A stretch of DNA of 11,558 nucleotides from Porodaedalea pini (GCA_002794775.1 NBAY01000199.1:1-11558), one strand, 5' to 3'. Positions 1-8,438 are shown, counted from the stretch's first letter. The notes: generated from the letters alone by a model not told the origin. Translations and numbers: made by a program.

Positions 1-202
1 TAATCATAGCTTACCATCCCAATGGCCCACTACCTCAAGTGATTGAGTAGATAAGAGAGGAATATGAACATGCCAACAAGTGATTTCGGTGATGAGGGCA
101 CCTGCCCAGAGCAAGGAGTGACTAAACATGGGAGTAGGGTAAAAGAAAGAAAGAAAGAAAAAGAAAAAGGGCAGGAATCCGAACTTATACATGTTCCAAT
201 AT
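1..202. other. 3' flank of the left chimera, no gene seen
   Basis: This stretch follows the terminal stop of the CAP-Gly remnant on the minus strand. I see no coding signal; open frames here are short and compositionally biased. It contains a purine-rich GAAA microsatellite, which is pyrimidine-rich on the strand of the gene and would lie in its 3' untranslated region. Confidence 0.5.
141..169. repeat. GAAA-type microsatellite
   Basis: The sequence is almost pure purine with reiterated AAAG/GAAA units followed by a GAAAAA variant. It lies just beyond the stop codon of the CAP-Gly remnant, in a position expected for 3' untranslated sequence. It is a simple repeat with no sign of coding. Confidence 0.8.
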
Positions 203-936
203 TCACAAGTCTGGACCGACAGCATCTACAACATACAGCACCTGCTGTGGCCTCACAAAGAAACCTCAATACTCTGCGTTTGACACGTCCGACACTGATG
301 GCGACGCGCTACGGAAATGCTTCTTGTGGTCAACGCTGAGCTGCTCCCCCTCACGCTTCGTGCCCTTCCAGCCACTGAAAATGCTAGTGCCATAGCTATT
401 CGTCAAATCAACGCATCGCCGGCGGGTCATGCGTTGGTCGTCGCCCCATTCCGATGCTAAAGTCCTAACGTCAAAGTAGCGCACGCCACCCTGGCGACCC
501 TCCAGCTGATCGTCTGCCTAAGCACCGCCCACGGGCATCTCGATGCCGACCCATGGCCCGCTCTCACCCTCAACCTCGCTGATATAACGGGCGAATGCGC
601 GGAACCGCTTCCGCTTTGAAGTAATGATACATGGAATGCCAATGTCAAATGTAGCACCACGGGGTTGCAGCATGACCGTCTCGCTTGCAGACGCCGTCTC
701 CCCCGCAGGTACTCGATTGAGGGTAATGGTGTCATTCGATTCCTCGCGCTGCAATGTAGCACGAGTTATATTTGATCCGTTGTCGCTCGACCGCAGAGAT
801 CGGTTGCCTGCAATGCTGGCATCTGCCCGCCCTTTCCCCTTACCCTTCCTTTTAATTGCCAATGTACTGCCTGTATTGGGAGGATCTTCAAGGTCAATAT
901 TTTCCTTAGATGGCATTTTCGGCATTGGCAAAGCTT
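203..936 (-). pseudogene. 3' part of BTB/CAP-Gly gene: linker and CAP-Gly domain
   Basis: Read from about 936 down to a TGA at 203-205. A basic linker ([17 protein letters not shown], then a KRKGKGKGR patch) leads into a CAP-Gly-like domain: GIPCIITSKRKRFRAFARYI, then EVEGESGPWVGIEMPVG, then QGGVRYFDVRTLASEW. The WVGIE and GVRYF blocks are CAP-Gly hallmarks; this fold normally binds C-terminal EEY/F tails of tubulin or EB1-type proteins. The usual GKNDG loop is not recognisable (EGRQGG stands there). The C-terminus reads FVRPQQVLYVVDAVGPDL. The whole stretch is one frame broken by two stops only: TAG at 518-520 inside the domain and TGA at 266-268 before the last motif. Each is one transition from a sense codon. 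The 5' half of the gene lies beyond the RPB1 insert, at 3157-5539. The linkage of BTB and CAP-Gly in one fungal protein is from memory and not checked. Confidence 0.75.
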
Positions 937-2953
937 TCCAACAACGTAGTTCATCGTAAGTTTTCTGTCAAGCATCTTCGAGCGACCGAGCTCAAGACGA
1001 AGTGGCCATGGCGACTGGAGATGAAGACCCGACTCAATTTCCTCGTCGGGAATGGCGAAGAATGCATCAACAAACTCCTTATCCTCCTCAATAATCATCG
1101 TACTTGGATCAGGATCGTAGCAGATCTCGACCGCCGCTGTAACGGTACGCAGCGATGTGTACGCAAGTTCTATTTGCACCGACTTGGCCCTTGTGTCGAC
1201 AGCAGCAATTTCTGGGTCCAGGTAAACTGTGAGCGACGGAGTCTTGATATGTGGTGATGTTGATGATTTCTTTAAGACGCGGCACACCGAGCGTGACATT
1301 TTACTCGAAACACCAGCGTAATGGAAGGTATTTAATGTCATCTGCGTCGCCGGCTCACTGATCGACTGGGCAGCAAGTGTGCCGCACATCTCGCCCGGAT
1401 GAGCGACCGACTCGTTGAACTTCGTCTCCACCTCTGTTGAGATGGAACTCCTCTAGGACTGGACACGCGATAAAAGTCGCCCGAAGGTGCATGCGGAATG
1501 CAACAGAAGTGTTCTCGGCAGCCTCCTTTATTAAAAGATCATCGCCGCGCACAACGATGAGGCGGTACGCCAGCTACGGCACCTGCTCAATGATGTAAAC
1601 CGGCTCCAGATCGCTCGGTTTTCTGCGGTCGATATGGAAAGTCTGCATTGCGTTCTGCATGATGCAGTTCAGGTTGACAGGAAGATAGGGCAGCGGAATT
1701 GTCACGGCCCGGAAAAATGAATTCACGGAGCAATTTACGATCCTCATGAAGATGGTCATATTCCTCATCGAGTTTTTGCTGGAGCTCAAGGGATGAGTCA
1801 TCGATACCGACTTGCAAAACACCAGGAAGGAATCCACCCTTCGGGTCAGTGACGTCGACCCGATAGCGATGTTCGAACTCGCGATCATTGATACCAAATG
1901 TTTTGATCGTTTGCTGTTCAATAAAAGCACCGTCCAGTGATTTTCGTACAGTCCCGTCGTAGCAGACAGCCACGTCTTCGAGTGCCTTTACAAGTCGACA
2001 CTGAATGTAACCAGTCTCGGCCGTCTTGACAGCGCGCCTCTGGGCTAAAGTCATCCTTCGTAAAGTGAGATAGTGTGCGATGTCTGAAGCCAAATGGGAT
2101 TCGCTTCCCTTCAATGGACTGCTGACCAACACAGACGGACATCTGCGAGATGTTAATGAACGAACCCTTCGAGCCCGCGACAACCATCTGTTTGTCATTG
2201 TTGTCCTCCTTCAGGTTCTTCTCTGTGTATTGACCGGAGTGGTCACGCGTCAAGTTGAGCTCGCGTTCGACTCGACTCTCGAACGACTCGCGAATAGTCA
2301 TACCCGGTGCAGCCTTCAGACGGTCGCTAGATGCATATTCAATGGCCTGCACGACATTCTGCTTCCGCATCTTGATCTGCTCCGTGATGTACGCCATTGT
2401 CTTCTTATCCGCGACCGCATCATCAATGCCTATATTGAATCCATTGTAGAACAGCCAGTAATTAACGATCTGCTGAAGACCAGTGAACAGCGTACGAGTC
2501 GCCTCGGGACCTTTTTCGTGGAAGACGACGTGGATAAGACCGCCTTGCGACGCTCCAACCGTCTTCTTCTCCACGATACCAGAGATGATCTCGCCATTTT
2601 CAATGAGCATGGCAGCGTCGAAAACGGAGCTCGAAGATTTCGGATCAGGCGAGCGATATATGTTTATTCCGCGAGGAATCGTCATACTAAGAATCTGTTT
2701 GCCCGTCCATGATGGCTTTGGCTTCAAGATCGCCGGCGTCGGAATCGTGCCGTCCCAGTCCGGCACCCACAGCAGGATGTTTTGCACCTGCACCCAGTCG
2801 AGGAAGCTATCCCGTAGAGTGAATTTCCGGACACCGCACAACGTGTCCTGTACGATGCCCATAACAGGTTTGTTCGCCTGCGGCGAGACGATCTGCTTCG
2901 CAACCTATGCAATTTAACTGAGCTCGGCTCTCGTCTCTTCGCTCTGAGGAACG

Positions 2954-3003
2954 CTGGATGGAGCTGAGAAAGAGATGTAAGGCTAATCTTAAAAGTGACA
3001 TAC
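2954..3003 (-). other. RPB1 intron 2, left copy (50 nt)
   Basis: It begins GTATGT and ends AG. Removing it joins ATG AAC ATG CA to C GTT CCT CAG and restores the standard RPB1 reading MNMHVPQSEETRAELS. The right copy has the same intron at 11182-11231. Confidence 0.85.
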
Positions 3004-3073
3004 TGCATGTTCATCTCATCGCCATCGAAATCGGTGTTATACGGTGGAGTGACGGAAAGATTTAGACGAAAGG

Positions 3074-3128
3074 CTAAGATACACCAATCAGCGACCATAC
3101 AATGAGTTAAAGGTGGATAAACACGTAC
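3074..3128 (-). other. RPB1 intron 1, left copy (55 nt)
   Basis: It begins GTACGT and ends TTAG, with a CTGAT branch-like site about 17 nt before the end. Removing it joins MPYS-A to CC-TTT and gives MPYSTFRLNLSVTPPYN, the expected RPB1 text. The right copy has the same intron at 11057-11111. Confidence 0.88.
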
Positions 3129-4332
3129 TAGAGTAAAGCATAAGTCGCACGCGATGCCTCGCCGGAGAAGGCTTCTTCTCATTCGACTGCAGGGGACTTC
3201 TTCGTCGTTGTCTTCTTCCCTCCAGCTGTTGCCACAGATGCAGTTGATCGATTTGTATTCGCCGACGGTGACTTTCGAATGACGGACGTCTTGTTCACTG
3301 TTGTTTTCGTAGATACTGTAGTAATGGGCGACACCTTCCGTGTGCGCGACGCCGCGTTTACCGTACTAATTAGTGCCGCACTCGTTTCAGAGACCGTGGG
3401 GCCGTCCTTTCGGTAGTGCCGACGCCGGCGTTTTAGGAGATCTTGAGGTTCCGGTGCTGCACATCGAGGTCGTTGACGTGGTCGAGACTTTCCTCGACCA
3501 AGAGAGTCCCGCGGAGTCATATTGTCACGAGGCGTCTTGAATGTAGACTCGCGTGTTGAAGCCCCGCTCCTGCTGCTGGACATTGACACATTCAAGAGCG
3601 AGGATGTCGGTCGCGAGGGCGGATGAGGTGGACAAAGAGTACCTTGCTGGCCTGCAGTGGCGGCATTTCTATGGATAGTCGATGCATGTGAACGAGCAGA
3701 TGAAACAGAGGCGGCGACAGATTTTGGTCTTCGCACGGAGACGACGTTTGGGAGTTTTATACCCGTAACACTCGCGGTGTCTCCTGTGTCTTTCCCAGTT
3801 GTGCGTGGAGAGCAAGAAGCTACATCGGGCCGTCGAGAAACCACAGAAGATGACGTGGTAGAGCGCGCAAGGGACGAGGTCGAGCCCTTTAGTCGTGGGC
3901 TTTCTTGTTCGTCACCCTCCCCATCCACGTCCATACCTGAAGTATACGAGAGTGCACTCGGTGCCCTATGGACGCTTGGAATCGTGCTACGCAGGGTGGA
4001 CGGCACAAATTTCGAGTCTGGCCAGCTCTCCTTACGCTCACGCTCCATCGCAGTGGTAAGGCGCAATGACGTTCGGCTAGTCGTCGACGCAACGCTGCGC
4101 GCTACGCTCCGGACAGATGCGCTAGACGAGGTGACAGCTGCATCCCCGCGAGCAAGGTCCTTGTTCAGCACGTTCGTACGAAGCGAATGCGACGTGCTTA
4201 TGCTATCGCGCTCAGTGGTGTCTTCGACCCTGCTGAGAGTAGGGCGAAGGCCTGCTCGCGTAAGCGGCCCACGCACCGTGTTGGAGTTGCTCGTCGTCGG
4301 CGTGAGAAGATCTTCGACCGGGATGTTGATCT

Positions 4333-4355
4333 CTGTAGATTGTTACTAGCAATAC
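4333..4355 (-). other. 23-nt intron-like segment, left copy
   Basis: It begins GTATTG and ends CTACAG. Omitting it joins ISDG-I to NIPVEDLLTPTTSN and links two exons in the same phase. Read through, the frame closes soon after. Its internal branch-like element is CTAGT, where the right copy has CTAAT. It is far below the usual length of fungal introns. Confidence 0.5.
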
Positions 4356-4557
4356 CATCGCTGATCTCCTTGATCCCCCAACTTTCCAGCGCATCGAAGC
4401 CACCCTCGTTCCGGATACTGACCCAGCGCCTTCGCATCCAGCGAAGTAGATCCATACGAGTCTGTTCAACTTGCACACGGATGTGGATGATGCTTGATAA
4501 GAGGGTCTCGCTTGGTTCCATAGGGTACTGACGAAGAAGAATTGCGGAAACGAGAGT

Positions 4558-4607
4558 CTGCGAAGGAATGAGCACAATAATAAACCCGATTATATTTTAA
4601 TACTCAC
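4558..4607 (-). other. BTB gene intron, left copy (50 nt)
   Basis: It begins GTGAGTATT and ends TTCGCAG. Removing it joins AGMLYQ to TLVSAILLRQYP. The right copy has the same intron at 9579-9628 with a single base difference that I can see. Confidence 0.85.
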
Positions 4608-5251
4608 CTGATAGAGCATGCCAGCATTCGACTCCGCCATGCCCCTCCGTACAGCTTCCATAACCACACAACTCACTCCCCGTCCTCAATCCGTCCTAGC
4701 CCATCATTCTCCATAATCTCAACCCACTCGCGCTCATTCAAACACTTCTCCACCTCGTTGCAAAGCAGCGCATCCACAAAACCCCCTTGCTGTCATAACC
4801 ATTTCTCTCACACCCTCTACCCAAGCGTCGCGCACAGAGTTGAGCTTCACTAAGGCCGCATGCGCAGCGAAGAGCAAAGGAAACGCATTCTGCGGGAGCG
4901 CACGCTTCTTCAGGCCGGTCATCAACCCATCTTTCGTCTTCTGCGGGAGTGTAGCGAAGTCCGGTGTGCACTAGCCCTCTCCGAAAAGACCAACAAGGGC
5001 GCGCCGCGCTCCGCGCTCAAGGTATGTGTTCTGCACGTCTGGACGCACGGAAAGCGGTGTCCAAATCATATGAACGGTTTCTGAAGCTGAGCGTGCCAGA
5101 GCACATGGAGGCCGGGTAGGGGAACTCAACGCCAAGGTTGAAAGAGAGTGCAGATGACATCGGCATTGGAAGAAACGGTGTCGGAGAGGCAGTGAACGGA
5201 AGTGGGGACGCGATAGGTGCCGGCCGGAACGAGAATTGGCACGCCTGGAAA

Positions 5252-5331
5252 CTGGGTAGTGCACGAGCATAAACGATAGCTAGCATCTGTCAGTCTCAAG
5301 GACAGGTGGTAGGTTCTGCGCTTGTGCCCAC
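5252..5331 (-). other. First intron of the BTB gene, left copy (80 nt)
   Basis: It begins GTGGGC and ends ACCCAG and contains a CTGAC branch-like site. It lies between the EVWGHK exon and the exon with SFRPAPIA. The right copy has the matching segment at 8673-8752 with a better donor (GTGAGC). Confidence 0.6.
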
Positions 5332-5539
5332 CTTTATGTCCCCAAACCTCCGAGTCCGCGTTGCTGCCTTTCGTCCATTGCGTCCTCATCCAGTAGATCC
5401 CAGATGACGTCTGGGAAGTGATCTTTCGTGTGATATGAAAGAGTGATTGGAAGTCCTCTTGCCATGCTGTCGTCGACCTTTTTGTTGCCTCGAGCAGTGC
5501 AGGTGGGCAGGCAGGCAGCTGTGACGGGACGGCTACCAT

Positions 5540-5639
5540 GAGAAGCAGTGATGTAGTGTGATTAAGAAAAAAGCAGAGAAATCCCAAGAGAAATTTGAAG
5601 GAGACAATTCAGCTCAAGTGTACCTCCCACTGAGGAACA
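5540..5639 (-). promoter_or_regulatory. Possible promoter/5' leader of the left BTB gene
   Basis: On the minus strand this 100-bp stretch before the ATG at 5539 is rich in C and T, with a run of T residues near 5565-5575, as is common just upstream of fungal start codons. There is no clear TATA box. The call rests only on composition and position. The right arm does not share this segment. Confidence 0.3.
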
Positions 5640-5662
5640 TATGAGGGAGCGAAGCGAGTGTC
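5640..5662 (+). repeat. 23-bp inverted repeat, left member
   Basis: This 23-bp sequence (starting TATGAGGGAGCG) occurs exactly, in reverse complement, at 8439-8461. The two copies enclose about 2.8 kb that includes the Cys/His gene remnant. Flanking bases differ, and I see no clear target-site duplication. It may be a transposon end or a short shared coding fragment. Confidence 0.75.
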
Positions 5663-6146
5663 TTTGCTGCAGTGAGACAGACTCGTCGACAACCGCAAGT
5701 CTGCTGAGGTTGGAGATCACATGTTGGCACTGTCGTCAACTTTGCTTTCGACCGATTTTTAATTCAACCAGGCCACTTTATTTTACAAAAAATACATAGA
5801 CAGATAGAGAATTGTCTGAAGTTTTTTTACTTGCTTCAAGCTTGCAATTTGGATGGTTTAATAAAATTAAATATGCCAATGAAGAAAGTGAGCACTGTAC
5901 AGCCACAAAAGCAGTGAACGACTTCATCGCCACTGCTCAATTTAGCAGAAAAGGGGTCCAAAATTAACATATATGGTATGCCATCAGCTTATAAAAGCTG
6001 ACAAAAACCCAAATCGGGCTCCCTAACTTTGCCCACAACAAAAGACGATACTTCGTAAACTCAGTAATCGTAATGGGGCACTCCCTCGAGTTGCTTTGGA
6101 AGGGGCGACATGTTATTCAGAACAACTTGAGTTTGTTTGAAGCTGC
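5663..6146. other. AT-richer spacer without a gene
   Basis: I see no coding region here. The sequence is richer in A and T than the arms, with poly-T and poly-A runs around 5755-5870, and could be the 3' flank of the minus-strand Cys/His gene. It holds one small perfect hairpin at 5984-6001. Confidence 0.5.
5984..6001. other. Small perfect hairpin
   Basis: A 7-bp stem (TCAGCTT/AAGCTGA) encloses an ATAA loop. It lies about 150 bp beyond the last stop of the minus-strand Cys/His remnant. A role in 3'-end formation is possible but unsupported; a stem this short can arise by chance. Confidence 0.35.
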
Positions 6147-7921
6147 TTACCTATCGTAGCTGTAGTTCTCATCGAGTAGAATCAGCGATGATGGACTGTC
6201 AAGGTCCAGTTCAAGGAGGTCGTTCGCAGAGCTGCGCGGTTCCTTGATAAGTGGGAATGGCCGCACGGTGAATGAAGCAGTTGTGGGTGGTACGTTAGTT
6301 GACGTATCAGCAGTAGAGGTCCCAGTTGCCAGTGCGTTAACATTCGCACCAAAGGAGTACTCCTTCCTCATCCTTAGGAACTCCGCATACGTTCCTTTGT
6401 CGCCTCTCCTCCTCAGCCAACTTATCAATGTATCGTGAGACACCTTTCCTATCGCTTTGTCCCTGTTTTCCAGCTTCTTGTACGTCTCATGGTAGCTGCT
6501 GTTGGAGTATTTATTCCCATCGTATAATTTGGCGAAGGTCTCCTTGAGTGGCTGCCTGAATTCACGAGACTGCCTCAAGGCCTCCTCCCTCAATTTGAAG
6601 AGTCGATCGATGGAGTATCCATCAGGGAACCTTTGGTTTGTCTGTATGGTGCTAGGTAGGGCAGATTTTGCGGCGTCCTGATGTGTCTGGGACGTTGTAG
6701 GCAGATGGACACCTGGAGCTGTCTGGGAGGTCGCAGGTGCAAGGTGGCGCTGTGTCAAGGTTGGGGACTCAGGTGTACAACGCAGTATCGGCTGCTCCTT
6801 ACGGCGCTGCTTTCGAGGGGAGGATAAAGGCTCCCCTTTTTGCTTTGCATCACTTGAGCGGAATGCATGTTCCACTTCGACCTCTTTAAGCTCCTCCAAG
6901 TACTTCGGTGCTGCGTCATCAAAGTCAATAGAGCGGAAGAGTAGCCCTCTCCTAGGACCAAACTCAAACACACTGCCCTTCGAGATCTGAACCCAGATTT
7001 TTCCATTGAAGTGCGATATACAGTCTACTTCCTCGTTCACCGCAAGGAATGTCAGAACCTTTCAGTGAGGGTTCCATTCGTGAATGGCTTCAATCGAGAG
7101 TGCAATTTTGTTCTGGACCTTGACTTGGAGATGCTTTGCTGGTCGTCCAACCTTTGAATTAAGCAGATGAGCGAGGGAAGGGAGTGGTGTTGTATTTGAT
7201 AGGCTTACTGCTGGGAAGAAGGTGATTGTCACTTCTTTCTGTAGCTCTGAATCCATTTCTTTCCATCTCTGCTCAGCTTCCATGTCCTCTGTGTACTCCC
7301 GCTGGGACGATGTTAGCCTATTGGAACTGCGAGGCTTGAACTTTGCCTCGCTGCCGGAGGTCTCTCAGCGTCAAACATATTCTCTGAAGCTCTGAGGGAC
7401 TGGGGGGTGGTTTGAGTGGTGGAGGGTATTCCTGCGACTGGGGGGGCACTCCTGGGGGGTTGTTTATGTCGAGGATGTCGTGGCCAGGGACAGGCCTTCC
7501 AGGCATCTTAGCGTGCTCTCTACATGTCTGGTTGGAAGAAATGCAATGGTGTCTGCACTGTATGGTTGGACAACGAGTATTTCCCCGGCCCCTGCAACCT
7601 GGCACAGAGCATTGCGTTGTCTCAGCCCGAGCTTTGGTGGGAGAAGGGCTTGGTATGGGGAGGTCTGGGTAGCTAGTGGGGTGGAGGTGGTGGATTATTT
7701 GGCTTCCACAGTCATAGCACTGCACGTCTTCAGTATGGGCAAGAAAATGAGGAAGAAAAAAAACATACGTGTTGAGCTGCCCATCCGTCTCGCGTCACCC
7801 AGGGTTTTCCCAGCTGCTTCCTACTTTCGCCTTGTGCTTCGGGGCAAGAGCTATGGTATATGAAAGGCTTCAAGCCTTCAAGGGCCTTGAATCCAGGTGG
7901 GGGCTTTTTGCCTCCGACCAT
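6147..7921 (-). pseudogene. Cys/His-rich basidiomycete protein of unknown function, broken
   Basis: Exon 1 probably starts at the Met at 7921 and contains FKALEGLKPFIYHSS and KPWVTRDGWAAQH. A 49-nt intron leads to CYDCGSQIIHH and then to a Cys/His cluster, QCSVPGCRGRGNTRC..QCRHHC..TCREH, spaced like a zinc-binding unit. After a Pro-rich stretch the reading moves to another frame between about 7318 and 7355 (AKFKPRSSNRLTSSQREYTED), with MEAEQRWKEMDSELQ following. The middle part holds an in-frame TGA at 7062-7064. The C-terminal half has FPDGYSIDRLFKLREEA, LKETFAKLYDGNKYSNSSYH and WLRRRGDKGTYAEFLRMR, ending at TAA 6147-6149. The last codons read AG|GTAAGC, a good donor, so another exon may follow. 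Order and motifs match, from memory, an expanded unnamed basidiomycete family. I cannot assign a function. One frameshift and one stop argue for a pseudogene. Confidence 0.6.
7720..7768 (-). other. Intron of the Cys/His gene (49 nt)
   Basis: It begins GTATGT, has a long T/C tract, a TACTGAAG branch-like element and ends GTGCAG. Removing it joins GWAAQH to CYDCGSQ in phase 0, so the upstream exon opens directly into the Cys cluster. Confidence 0.65.
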
Positions 7922-7990
7922 TCGACTTCGTCCAGTTTGGCAAAGGGAGTTCGTTGACCAACAAGTGTGATCTATGTTCACTTTTGTCAC

Positions 7991-8385
7991 AGTACATTAC
8001 AGGAGTTCTTCTGTAGAACATCGCTTATATCTGCCTATACTTTACCCAATTCGTTTCTACTGTTCACGGACTTGCCAGTGTGCTTTGTACATGTATGCAG
8101 ATACTCATTGTTGGGTACCTTAACCTTCTTTCTTAAAATAGCCTGCTAAATAAACGAAGCTTCTTCCTCGGCATATCATTTTGAGCTTCTCACTGCAATG
8201 CCGCCTTCTTGCATCTCATTAGGTAAAAAACACAACTCAAAAAAAGATCGTCGCACGCATGCCGGATTTGGTATTAGCAGTAATACAGATGATCGCCATT
8301 CTTTACTACCGAAAAAGTTACGATTACATACTAAATCGGCACTTCATCGGCATTTCTGCCGCATCAATTACATAATATCAACCCT
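7991..8385. other. Spacer without a recognisable gene
   Basis: I find no coding match on either strand. The open frames are short and have no conserved-looking motifs. The stretch probably contains the 5' flank of the minus-strand Cys/His remnant, whose start is at about 7921. Confidence 0.45.
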
Positions 8386-8418
8386 GACTCCAGCCGAACT
8401 CCAAGCGAGCTCCAATGG
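8386..8418 (+). repeat. Degenerate short tandem repeat (ACTCCA core)
   Basis: Three successive units of 10 to 12 bases share a G-A/C-CTCCA core: GACTCCAGCC, GAACTCCAAGC and GAGCTCCAATGG. They sit just before a GC hairpin (8426-8440) and the 23-bp inverted repeat, an arrangement that would suit a subterminal region of a transposable element. Confidence 0.45.
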
Positions 8419-8438
8419 AGTGTGTTCCCCGTCCCGGG

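Larger units (their letters stand above)
937..3156 (-). pseudogene. RPB1 (RNA polymerase II largest subunit) internal fragment, left copy
   Basis: It starts at HRVRLMPYS (3156) and runs to [12 protein letters not shown] (about 937), covering the catalytic core but no N-terminal clamp and no CTD heptads. Visible landmarks: the active-site motif as NTDFDGDEMN (3009-3038; normally NADFDGD), the funnel region, the bridge helix [16 protein letters not shown] (near 1975-2035) and the trigger loop [20 protein letters not shown] (near 1320-1390; normally SIGEP). Two introns remain (3074-3128, 2954-3003). Damage: in-frame TAA 2914-2916 and TAG 2905-2907; a deletion near 2032 removing about 30 residues after FSPEAR and shifting frame; an in-frame loss of about 13 residues near 1937; a frameshift near 1710; TAG at 1574-1576; a short deletion near 1442; and two compensating indels near 1260-1310. 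It cannot encode a working subunit. Confidence 0.93.
2627..5382 (-). repeat. Left arm of large inverted repeat (portion matched inside window)
   Basis: Read on the minus strand, this segment matches 8621-11558 on the plus strand, base by base over long runs, including introns and the BTB-to-RPB1 junction. I estimate 5-6% substitution in the blocks I compared, plus indels of up to about 0.2 kb. The true repeat probably continues to lower coordinates, because the right arm is cut by the window edge. Confidence 0.9.
3157..5539 (-). pseudogene. 5' part of BTB/CAP-Gly gene: BTB-like region and Ser/Thr-rich tail, left copy
   Basis: ATG at 5539-5537 starts MVAVPSQLPACPPALLEAT, and PDVIWDLLDED with a following EVWGHK resembles the N-terminus I associate with fungal BTB-type proteins. 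After an 80-nt intron come GTLSFRNRSYDLDTAF, NTYLERGARRALVGLFGEG, CTPDFATLPQKTKDGLMTGL and LFAAHAALVKLNSVRDAW, then exon TLVSAILLRQYPMEPSETLL..EGGFDALESWGIKEISDGI, then a Ser/Thr/Arg-rich tail of about 365 codons. Defects: a frameshift near 5430, loss of about 0.2 kb of BTB sequence near 5052, TAG at 4971-4973 (a Trp in the family and in the right copy), a frameshift near 4790, a TGA and frame change near 4670-4680, shifts within the tail near 3400-3510, and a one-base gain giving TGA at 3179-3181. At about 3157 it passes directly into RPB1. Its 3' end lies at 203-936. Confidence 0.78.

Noticed and set aside
64..339. Plus-strand 91-residue open frame with a Lys/Glu-rich stretch
   Set aside because: The charged stretch is only the translated GAAA microsatellite, and the frame lies opposite the CAP-Gly C-terminus.
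2080..2917. Long plus-strand open frames opposite RPB1
   Set aside because: The minus strand gives clear RPB1 protein text; the plus frames have no recognisable motif.
937..3156. A functional RNA polymerase II or alternative polymerase gene
   Set aside because: Stops, frameshifts, internal deletions and changes in the catalytic motif and trigger loop, with the clamp and CTD absent.
937..3156. Processed retrocopy of RPB1
   Set aside because: Two introns are still present and no poly-A tract lies at the junction.
3657..4349. Plus-strand 230-residue open frame as a gene
   Set aside because: It is the antisense shadow of the minus-strand Ser/Thr-rich tail; the same shadow appears opposite the right copy at 9837-10529.
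6117..6150. A further 3' exon of the Cys/His gene after AG|GTAAGC
   Set aside because: A donor is present but I could not choose a downstream acceptor with a convincing conserved exon.
7412..7863. Plus-strand open frames over the Cys/His exon
   Set aside because: They are shadows; the Cys/His spacing and exon phase are meaningful only on the minus strand.
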